Shown: positions 15,101-20,980 of the stretch, in pieces
How positions within the stretch are numbered: the stretch's first letter is position 1
Layout of the letters: every line of letters begins with the position of its first letter
Position numbers and translations under genes: made by a program
From: DATLFA01 sp039915945
GTDB lineage: Bacteria; Actinomycetota; Acidimicrobiia; Acidimicrobiales; WLNW01
Length of the DNA: 25,109 bases
Direction: 5' to 3'
NCBI GenBank assembly: GCA_039915945.1
Contig: JBDSMH010000024.1
Location: forward strand, 1 to 25,109
Notes under the pieces: generated by a model
Seen by the model: the letters and a program-made list of their open reading frames with translations, nothing else
Databases searched by the model: none
What the model was told of the DNA's origin: nothing

Positions 15101-16912
15101 TCAAACCAACTCGTCGACGAGCAACTGATGTCCGGCATCGAGCAGCCGCGCCGCATCGGCGTCGACGGCCTCGACGAGCGGCCGTAAGACCTCGAGCCCG
15201 GTGATCAGACCTTGCCGCGGTACGCCGCGGTAGACGAGCAGAGCCTGGAGCCAGCCGAGGAACCCGGCGAAGATCGCCTCGTCGACGAGCATCGCGGCGG
15301 CCAGGAACTGCACGATGAATACCAGATCTTCGCGTGTGCGCGCTTTCTGCCGGTCGTCGTAGACGGCCATCGGTGAAAAGCGTTCGGCGAGGTGGCCGAA
15401 CGCGATGCCACCCAGCTCGTCCGCTTGCGCCGCGAGACGGAGCGCCAATGGCGCAAGCGGAATTGTTTCGGTGGCGATCGTCGGCGGGCTCGACCTCCAC
15501 CCGGCGAGGATCGTCGCGGCATCGCGCGCGGTGAGCGCCCACGCGTCGGCGCCGATGCGCTCGGCTCGGCGAGCGTCGGTGCCAAACGCTCGACCCCCCA
15601 CGATGACCGGGATCCGCTGCCGGTGCGCGGCGTCGACGAGGTGTGCCGCGCCCGGGAGGAAGATGGGCACGCTGCACGAGATCGCCAGCGAATCGGCGCC
15701 CGCGCGCGCAAGGAACTCGGCGACCACGGCAGCCGGAGTCGAAGCGCCGAGCACCGTTACGCCGACGCCGCGCGCGCGGAGCGACTCTCCGAACATCTGG
15801 GCGGCGAGCGAGTGCCAATCGCCTTCAGCACACGTGACCACGGTGAGACCATCGTGCGCCCGCGGGTTTGCCTCGCCGCTGAGCGCGTCGAGCGCCGCGG
15901 CGGCCACTCCCGATGCGAGATGCTCGTCGGCGGCGGTCAGTTCATTGCGGTGCCAACGCTCGCCAACTTCGCGCTGGGCCGCGGCGAGGAGGTCGTCAAC
16001 GATGTGCTCGCGCGGGACACGGTTGTCGAGCAGATCGAGCGCAAGGCGAATCGCGGGCTGCCGCCGACCGACGACGGCCTCATCGAGATACGGCTGTACA
16101 TAGTCGCGTGGCTCTTCGACAGGCGCGACTCGGGCAGTGGCCCAGCCCCATTGGTCACGGCCGGCGTCCTTGGCTTTGTAAAGGGCTTCGTCGGCGAGCC
16201 GCACCGTCTGGTCGGCATCGCCGACCGATCGGGCGATACCGGCCGAGAACGTGATCGGATGCGGCCGGTGGATGAGCCACTCGGCGCGCAGCCGCGTGAG
16301 TACGGCGTCGGCGCCGGAAGGAGGCGCGAGCACGATGACGAACTCTTCACCGCCGAATCGGCCGACGACGTCTCGACCCCTGACGTTTGCGCGGAGCACC
16401 TTGCCGAAGGCTCGGAGTACTTCATCGCCGGCGGCGTGGCCGAGCTCGTCGTTGATCCGCTTGAAGTGGTCGAGATCCAACATGATGACCGTGTCGTCAT
16501 CGGTGAGCCGGCCGAGTGCGCGCTCGAGCATGCGTCGGTTGGGCAGACCGGTCAGCACGTCGGTCGAGGCGGACTCGGCAAGTCGCTCGGTTCGCCCGCT
16601 CAACTGCAATGCCTGCCGCGCGTCGAGTAGGAAGGGGTCGAGGTAGCGAACGAGCAGTGCCCGGGCCGCGCTGCCGGGAAGCGCGGCGGGCAGCAACGGA
16701 TCACCGTCGCCGAATGAGATATCAGTTGGGAGTACGCCCGCGCTGTCGGCGGCGGTCGCTACGAGCGTGCCCCCGAGGCCGCGTACGAGACCTTCGGCAA
16801 CGCGGCGAGCGTCGGCCACGGTCTGCAGCCGCAGGAGCGAGCGCGTCGCCTCCAACACGACGAGGGGCACTGAGTCGAGCAGGTCCGTCGGTGCTTGCGC
16901 GCCGTCCACCAT
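15101..16912 (-). CDS. GGDEF diguanylate cyclase fused to a CarH-like cobalamin-binding module
   Basis: A 603-aa soluble multidomain regulator. Residues 15-112 are GAF-like. Residues 113-260 are a GGDEF domain, with DVLTGLPNRRMLERAL near its start, active site GGEEF at 187-191 and inhibitory site RGRD at 178-181, five residues upstream as in PleD; it should make c-di-GMP. Residues about 265-345 are a helical cap with W320-x9-E330-H331, the signature of the AdoCbl-binding CarH photoreceptors. Residues 355-470 are a Rossmann-type B12-binding domain with GDWHSLA, where H367 in a DxHxxA version of DxHxxG is the likely cobalt ligand. Residues about 485-603 are all-helical and resemble C-terminal extensions of other cobalamin sensors. 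ATG 16912 has AAGGTGG 6 nt upstream. Light or cobalamin control of c-di-GMP output is inference. Confidence 0.9.
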   Translation of the reverse strand: MVDGAQAPTDLLDSVPLVVLEATRSLLRLQTVADARRVAEGLVRGLGGTLVATAADSAGVLPTDISFGDGDPLLPAALPGSAARALLVRYLDPFLLDARQALQLSGRTERLAESASTDVLTGLPNRRMLERALGRLTDDDTVIMLDLDHFKRINDELGHAAGDEVLRAFGKVLRANVRGRDVVGRFGGEEFVIVLAPPSGADAVLTRLRAEWLIHRPHPITFSAGIARSVGDADQTVRLADEALYKAKDAGRDQWGWATARVAPVEEPRDYVQPYLDEAVVGRRQPAIRLALDLLDNRVPREHIVDDLLAAAQREVGERWHRNELTAADEHLASGVAAAALDALSGEANPRAHDGLTVVTCAEGDWHSLAAQMFGESLRARGVGVTVLGASTPAAVVAEFLARAGADSLAISCSVPIFLPGAAHLVDAAHRQRIPVIVGGRAFGTDARRAERIGADAWALTARDAATILAGWRSSPPTIATETIPLAPLALRLAAQADELGGIAFGHLAERFSPMAVYDDRQKARTREDLVFIVQFLAAAMLVDEAIFAGFLGWLQALLVYRGVPRQGLITGLEVLRPLVEAVDADAARLLDAGHQLLVDELV

Positions 16913-16916
16913 GGGT

Positions 16917-16995
16917 GACCACCTTGTACGTACGCGTCGCCCGCAAGGGGCGAGGCAAACTCACGCTACTGGATCTGAAGAACGACCCTCTCCGG
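16917..16995 (-). other. 5' region of the GGDEF/cobalamin gene with a small hairpin
   Basis: Minus-strand leader between the SCP2-like fragment and ATG 16912. It holds a roughly 9-bp stem with one mismatch (GCCTCGCCC and GGGCGACGC around 16939-16961) and the ribosome site AAGGTGG. I looked for a cobalamin riboswitch B12 box and did not see one. A TACGTA hexamer lies between hairpin and ribosome site, but no convincing promoter can be assigned. Confidence 0.3.
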
Positions 16996-17259
16996 TCAGT
17001 CGAATTTGAATATCCGGCGGAAATTGCGCAGCGCGGCGGCGCTGCCCCGCTTGGTGATCAGCTTGCGCGACAAGGCCGCCTCGAACGAGAGCGTGCCGAG
17101 GCGGAGGTCGATCAACACCCAGCCCGCTAGTTCGAGGCGAAGATCGGGCGCGTCGGTGGACGGCCGGTCGCTGCCACCGTATGCCGACGGCAGGAGGAAC
17201 GACTCGCCGTTGCCGTCCGTATTGATGACCGGCGTCGCCGTCGCGATGTGCGCGATCAA
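16996..17259 (-). pseudogene. Small ORF, possible C-terminal fragment of an SCP2-like domain
   Basis: An 87-codon frame. Its second half, with GTLSFEAALSRKLITKRGS then AALRNFRRIF, resembles the C-terminal end of sterol-carrier-protein-2 domains, where a conserved pattern of the type GxLSxxxALxxGxLxxxGD is followed by an amphipathic helix. The first part (NTDGNGESFLL) could be an SCP2 core strand, but the domain would be too short and there is no ribosome site. Its 5' end runs antisense into the MFS-like remnant. I read it as a gene fragment; a small intact gene cannot be excluded. Confidence 0.4.
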
Positions 17260-17332
17260 CCAAGCAACGCGTCAACTCGGCTCGACGATCGGAGTAGCGC
17301 TCGTCGTCGCGCTCGCCGGTGTCAACACTTAG
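17226..17332 (+). pseudogene. Remnant of an MFS transporter (DHA2-like)
   Basis: About 35 codons in one frame read TGVAVAMCAINQATRQLG, then STIGVALVVALAG, then a stop. This matches the loop-and-helix motif in the second half of DHA2/EmrB-type drug exporters, in which an N-x-x-RQ(L/I)G element precedes a GVA-rich membrane helix. No other part of the transporter is present on either side, and upstream the same frame is antisense to the SCP2-like ORF. It is a leftover fragment; its stop overlaps the PIG-L stop on the other strand. Confidence 0.5.
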
Positions 17333-17985
17333 GCCGCGCGCTGCGCCATGCGTGACGCGTCAGCGAGTTCGGCGCGCCGGAACGACTCGGCACGCCACCA
17401 CTCGCGGTACGTCGCCTCGCCCGCGAGTTCGACGAGCGGGCGTGTCTGCGACGCATGAGCCGCAAGTGCCGCGAGCTTCAGATCGGCCAGCGAGTTGGGT
17501 AGGCGGGTGTGCCGCGCCAGACCGTCGGCGTCCGTGCACGGTGGCTCCGGCTGATCGGCCCACAAGCCGATCTCGTCGTTGAGGCTGCCCCACCTCTGAT
17601 GGAAGTGCGCGCTGAGCGTGGCGTACCAAAGATCGGCGACGGGTCGCGTCGCCGCCCACGCGTCGGTGGTCCAACGACTGACCGCTCGATGATCCGGATG
17701 GCCGGTCATTCCGTCGGGCCCGAACGTCACGATGAGGTCGGGCTGGATCGTGGCGATGTGGTGGGCGATGGCTGCAGTGCCGTCGTGGTGCTCGCTGTGG
17801 CGCCGCGCCGCGAGTCGCCGGGGCGGCCACGCGACAGGGTCGCTCGTGCCGTGCTCTCCGAGCGTGGCCGTGACGACCACGACGCGGTCGCCGCGGCGCC
17901 GAAATTCGGCCATCAGGCCGGCGGACAGGTAGGCCTCGTCGTCGGGGTGGGCCCAAACCCCCAGGAGTGTGCGTTGTTGTCTCAT
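17329..17985 (-). CDS. PIG-L (LmbE-like) deacetylase
   Basis: A 218-aa PIG-L family metal-dependent N-acetylglucosaminyl deacetylase, the family of the mycothiol enzymes MshB and Mca. The zinc motif AHPDDE is at 12-17 and the second motif, GHPDH, at 95-99. The C-terminal region with LKLAALAAHASQT is normal. Between RRLAARR (56-62) and AHHIATIQPDLIVTFGPDG the protein seems about 25 residues shorter than family members, which have a helix plus an LGxxDG-type segment here; HSEHHDGTAAI may mark an in-frame deletion. ATG 17985 is chosen: a TACGGT box ends 6 nt upstream and no ribosome site is present, so it may be leaderless. Divergent from azlC. Confidence 0.82.
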   Translation of the reverse strand: MRQQRTLLGVWAHPDDEAYLSAGLMAEFRRRGDRVVVVTATLGEHGTSDPVAWPPRRLAARRHSEHHDGTAAIAHHIATIQPDLIVTFGPDGMTGHPDHRAVSRWTTDAWAATRPVADLWYATLSAHFHQRWGSLNDEIGLWADQPEPPCTDADGLARHTRLPNSLADLKLAALAAHASQTRPLVELAGEATYREWWRAESFRRAELADASRMAQRAA

Positions 17986-17991
17986 GCCGAG

Positions 17992-17997
17992 ACCGTA
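17992..17997 (-). promoter_or_regulatory. Candidate leaderless -10 box of the PIG-L gene
   Basis: TACGGT on the minus strand, then 6 nt (CTCGGC) and ATG 17985. No clear -35 box. Same arrangement as the box in front of jetA. Confidence 0.45.
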
Positions 17998-18017
17998 CGA
18001 ATCGGTTCTTCCCGGGC

Positions 18018-18050
18018 CCTTCCCCTCCCCCAGGGGCGCGGGAAGGTTTT
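18018..18050 (+). terminator. Hairpin with T-run in the azlC leader (attenuator-like)
   Basis: CCTTCCC (18018-18024) pairs with GGGAAGG (18040-18046). A further CCC/GGG stem can form inside, and TTTT follows at 18047-18050. In the plus direction this is shaped like an intrinsic terminator, yet it stands 20 nt before the azlC start in a divergent spacer, so it could be a leader attenuator. On the minus strand it has no T-run. The T-run is short, so termination is uncertain. Confidence 0.4.
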
Positions 18051-18070
18051 CGGAAGGCGCGACCACGACG

Positions 18071-18844
18071 ATGCGCACCATGACCGCCACCTCGATACAG
18101 AACTCTTCGGCCGCCGGCGGCGTATCGACTCGTATGGACTCGACCACGACCGCCGCGGCACCTTCCGCCACTGCGCCTACCGCGGCGCGGGCAGGGGCCA
18201 TGGCGATGTTGCCGTTGCTCGCGGCCTACATTCCGTTCGCGCTCGTCGTCGGCTCGGCCGTCGGCGCGCACGGGTCACCGCTCGCCGCATGGACCGGCAG
18301 CTGGTTGATCTACGGCGGCAGCGCGCACGTTGCCACACTGCGCACGCTCGACGATGCGGGCGCGGTGGCAGCGATTCTCACCGGGCTGCTGATCAACGCC
18401 CGCCTACTGGTCTACAGTGCGTCGTTGGCCCGGCGCTGGGGCGGGCAACCTCGTTGGTTCCGCATCGTCGCCGCAGGCATGATCATCGATCCCACCTGGG
18501 CGGCGGCCGAGCGACATGCGGATCAATGCAGCGATCTCCGCCGGCAACGTCAGTACTTCCTCGCATCGGGTCTCACGCTCGGTGCCGGTTGGTCGGCGGC
18601 GATTGGCGTGGGAGCAGTGATGGGCGCGCGCCTCGACGGCCTCGACCTCGAAATCGTCATCCCGCTGTGCCTACTCGGATTGATTGGCCCGGGCCTGCGC
18701 GCCGCGGGCGCGCGATCGGTGATCGTCGTCGCCGCGGTGGCCGCGCTGGTCACGACGAGTTGGCCCGCAGGCACCGGCATCTTGTTCGCAGTGGTCGCGG
18801 GTTGCGGGGCAGGACTGTCGAGTGACCGAAGGAGCCGATCATGA
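18071..18844 (+). CDS. azlC: AzlC family branched-chain amino acid exporter, large subunit
   Basis: A 257-aa membrane protein of the AzlC family, which with AzlD forms an LIV-E-type exporter of branched-chain amino acids and related compounds. After a Thr/Ala-rich N-terminus of about 40 residues come hydrophobic helices including MLPLLAAYIPFALVVGSAVG, SWLIYGGSAHVATL, the conserved INARLLVYSASLARRW, and two C-terminal helices. The start could be ATG 18071, 18080 or a later Met; 18071 is used because it keeps the longest plausible frame, though GGAAGG is 13 nt away. The stop overlaps azlD as ATGA. A terminator-like hairpin lies in the leader. Confidence 0.87.
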   Translation: MRTMTATSIQNSSAAGGVSTRMDSTTTAAAPSATAPTAARAGAMAMLPLLAAYIPFALVVGSAVGAHGSPLAAWTGSWLIYGGSAHVATLRTLDDAGAVAAILTGLLINARLLVYSASLARRWGGQPRWFRIVAAGMIIDPTWAAAERHADQCSDLRRQRQYFLASGLTLGAGWSAAIGVGAVMGARLDGLDLEIVIPLCLLGLIGPGLRAAGARSVIVVAAVAALVTTSWPAGTGILFAVVAGCGAGLSSDRRSRS

Positions 18845-19179
18845 CCTGGGTAGTGATTCTCGCGGTTGGTGCGGGGAGCTTCGTCTTCCGCCTCGGTACG
18901 CTGCTCGTGTTGGAACGAATCACGCTCAGTGATCGCGGCGATCGTGTGATTCGCCACGCCGGAACTGCGGCCATCACTGCGTTGATCGTCGTGGCGACGA
19001 AGCACAACGCGACGGGCGGCTCCGTCATACCGACGGTGCTCGCGGTGGTGGTCGGAGTCGCTCTTGCGGCGCGTGGCGGTTCGATGGTGCGCCTTTTGGT
19101 ATTCGGTGGCGCGACCTACGCTTGTTCGGCAATTCTGCTGGATCTGCTCACTCGAGTCAACGCGCTATCGATGTACTGA
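18841..19179 (+). CDS. azlD: AzlD family branched-chain amino acid exporter, small subunit
   Basis: A 112-aa protein with four hydrophobic segments, of the AzlD family, the small partner of AzlC. The N-terminus MTWVVILAVGAGSFVFRLGT matches the usual first helix with its conserved FRxxP/T position. ATG 18841 overlaps the azlC stop (ATGA) and AAGGAG lies just upstream within azlC, so the two subunits are translated together. A long inverted repeat follows 10 nt after the stop. Confidence 0.87.
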   Translation: MTWVVILAVGAGSFVFRLGTLLVLERITLSDRGDRVIRHAGTAAITALIVVATKHNATGGSVIPTVLAVVVGVALAARGGSMVRLLVFGGATYACSAILLDLLTRVNALSMY

Positions 19180-19188
19180 AAATCCGTT

Positions 19189-19231
19189 CTGGCAGTCAAA
19201 CGTCGCGATATGCGCGACGTCTGACTGCCAG
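19189..19231. repeat. Long inverted repeat, 19-bp arms, between convergent genes
   Basis: Arms 19189-19207 and 19213-19231 are complementary except for one mismatch (19199/19221), with a 5-nt loop (atatg). It lies between the azlD stop and the stop of the minus-strand transglutaminase, so it is most simply a bidirectional terminator, although neither side carries a clear T-run. A small palindromic element of REP type is the alternative. No further copy was noticed in the window. The rest of 19180-19277 is featureless. Confidence 0.85.
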
Positions 19232-19277
19232 TTCGGTTGGATGAACGGAAGATTGGCGCACGGTGAGCGCGAGTAGT

Positions 19278-20093
19278 TCAGCTCGTCGCGTCGACGACCT
19301 CGTCGGACCACACGTGCATCGATTGAAGGATCGGTGCGCCGTAGCTTGTCACCATCGCTACGTCGAGCGCGTCGCGCCCGCGGCCGATGACGACCCGGCC
19401 CATGCGCGGCTCGTTGTTGCGAGGATCGAACGTCCACCAACGGCCGCCGAGGTAGGCCTCGAACCACGCGCAGAAGTCCATCGCCGCGAACGGTGGTTCG
19501 ATACCGATGTCGGGTAGGTAGCCGAACGTGTAGCGAGCGGGGATGTTGAGCGCGCGACACAACGTGAGACCGAGATGAGCGAAGTCGCGGCACACGCCCA
19601 TGCCGCTGTCCAAGACGTCGAGCGACGACGTGAGCGGGTTGCTGCTGCCGATCTGGAATTGCACGTTTCCGTGGACCCAATCGCATACCGCCGCGACTCT
19701 GGCCCAGCCGGGTTCGGTCCAGCTGAAGAGTTGCCAGGCGCGGTCGCGCAATGCGTCAGAGGGGCAGAAGCGACTGGGCAGCAGATAGAGCAACGTGTCG
19801 TCGGGTAGTAGTTCGACGGGAATCTGGGCCGCGTTCATATCGGCATCGTCGTAGACGCCGGGTACCTCGACCTGCGCGTCGTAGCGCACGACCGTCTGGC
19901 CCACAGGCAACGTGACCCGATCACAGATGTTGCCGTAGGAGTCGTGGTACGAGCTGCGCGCCAAGGCCGGCGTGGTCTCCCACGTCTCCGACACCAGTAG
20001 TTGCGCCGACTCGGCACGCGGCCTGACTTGCCAGATCGTAGGTGTGGGGCTCGGGGCGTCGTAGTGGAACTCGCACCCCACTCGTACGCGCAT
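19278..20093 (-). CDS. Transglutaminase-like protein, catalytic His position replaced by Cys
   Basis: A 271-aa transglutaminase-like cysteine protease-fold protein (COG1305 type). It contains MGVCRDFAHLGLTLCRALNI with C168, then AAMDFCAWFEAYLGGRWWTF and DPRNN with D223. The usual triad is Cys-His-Asp; the position that is normally the catalytic His before AW is C208 here. I recall family members with His and others with Ser at this site, so it may be a subfamily with altered chemistry. The start is ATG 20093, which shares one base with the stop of the upstream transglutaminase gene; a TTG codon just before it is less likely. Last gene of the ATP-grasp/alpha-E cluster. Confidence 0.85.
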   Translation of the reverse strand: MRVRVGCEFHYDAPSPTPTIWQVRPRAESAQLLVSETWETTPALARSSYHDSYGNICDRVTLPVGQTVVRYDAQVEVPGVYDDADMNAAQIPVELLPDDTLLYLLPSRFCPSDALRDRAWQLFSWTEPGWARVAAVCDWVHGNVQFQIGSSNPLTSSLDVLDSGMGVCRDFAHLGLTLCRALNIPARYTFGYLPDIGIEPPFAAMDFCAWFEAYLGGRWWTFDPRNNEPRMGRVVIGRGRDALDVAMVTSYGAPILQSMHVWSDEVVDATS

Positions 20094-20980
20094 CAAACAG
20101 TCCCGTCGATGTGTGTCACATCGACCGAGACATGCAACTTGTTCATCTTGCTCCTCGTGTAGATGACGCCCTTGAGCGGCGACACGTCTCCGTAGTCGCG
20201 ACCAAATGCAGTGGTGACGTAACGATCGGAAACGAACCGGTTATTGGTCGGATCGACGTCTACCCAGCCCGCGTCGGGAACAAACACCGATGCCCACGCG
20301 TGGGACACGTCGGCGCCGACGAGGCGTTCTTTGCCGGGCGGCGGCAACGTTTCGAGGTACCCGCTCACGTACCGACCGGCGAGGCCGACCGACCGCAGGC
20401 ATCCCACAGTTAGATGAGCAAAATCTTGACAGACGCCGGTGCGGCACTCGAGCAATTCGGTCAGCGTGGTGCGTACCGACGTCGAGCCCGGCTTGTACGC
20501 GAAGTCGTGGTGGATGCGCGAGTTGAGGTCGGTGAGCGCGTCGGTGAGCGATCGGCCCGAGGTGAACGACTCGGCGGCATACTCGGCAACCGCCGGAGAA
20601 CCTTCGACTTTTGGCGAGTCGAGGAGGAACTCGCGCGCATCGAACGCGTCGTCGGCAGGATCGGTTCGCAGTCGCTCGCGAATGGCCTCCCACGGCTGAT
20701 CGACCGGCAGTGGCAATGAACTCGGCCGGTTGACGTCGACCGTGCTCTCTGCGGTCACGGTGAGACGCGTATGCGGCTCGAGCACCGTGAAGTAGGCGGC
20801 GTGGTTGCCGTAGAAGTCGGTGCGTTCGCGATAGTCGTGCGGTGCGGGCTCGATGCGTACCTGCGAGGTGCGACACACCTGCCCGGGTACGTCACGCGGG
20901 AGCAGGTACAGCTCGCCGTAACTCTCGGACACTTGCGACGAGTAGCGGTATTCGGTTCGGTGAACGACGCGGTAGGTCAT
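20093..20980 (-). CDS. Transglutaminase-like protein of the ATP-grasp/alpha-E cluster
   Basis: A 295-aa protein with the N-terminal beta domain common to this group (YRVVHRTEYRYSSQVSESYG, LLPRDVPGQ) and a transglutaminase core. The complete triad is visible: C184 in RTGVCQDFAHL, H227 in VSHAWASVFVP and D243 in VDVDPTNN. In the conserved cluster with DUF2126, ATP-grasp and alpha-E proteins it is predicted to act on peptide bonds, as a peptidase or amide-exchange enzyme. ATG 20980 overlaps the stop of the ATP-grasp gene as ATGA. Its stop overlaps the start of the second transglutaminase by one base, so all three genes are translationally linked. Confidence 0.92.
   Translation of the reverse strand: MTYRVVHRTEYRYSSQVSESYGELYLLPRDVPGQVCRTSQVRIEPAPHDYRERTDFYGNHAAYFTVLEPHTRLTVTAESTVDVNRPSSLPLPVDQPWEAIRERLRTDPADDAFDAREFLLDSPKVEGSPAVAEYAAESFTSGRSLTDALTDLNSRIHHDFAYKPGSTSVRTTLTELLECRTGVCQDFAHLTVGCLRSVGLAGRYVSGYLETLPPPGKERLVGADVSHAWASVFVPDAGWVDVDPTNNRFVSDRYVTTAFGRDYGDVSPLKGVIYTRSKMNKLHVSVDVTHIDGTV

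Noticed and set aside
14727..15818. A 363-codon version of the ABM-like protein
   Set aside because: The extra N-terminal part lies within the GGDEF/B12 coding region on the same strand in another frame, and a strong AAGGAG supports GTG 15077.
15392..16630. Plus-strand open frame of 412 codons opposite the GGDEF/B12 gene
   Set aside because: The minus strand encodes clear GGDEF and B12 motifs over the same stretch; the plus frame has arginine-rich shadow composition and no motif.
16913..16995. Cobalamin riboswitch ahead of the B12-binding regulator
   Set aside because: No B12-box-like sequence or multi-helix leader is visible; only one small hairpin is present and the space is under 90 nt.
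17509..18825. Plus-strand open frame of 438 codons across PIG-L and azlC
   Set aside because: It runs antisense through PIG-L and in the wrong frame through azlC, both of which show family motifs.
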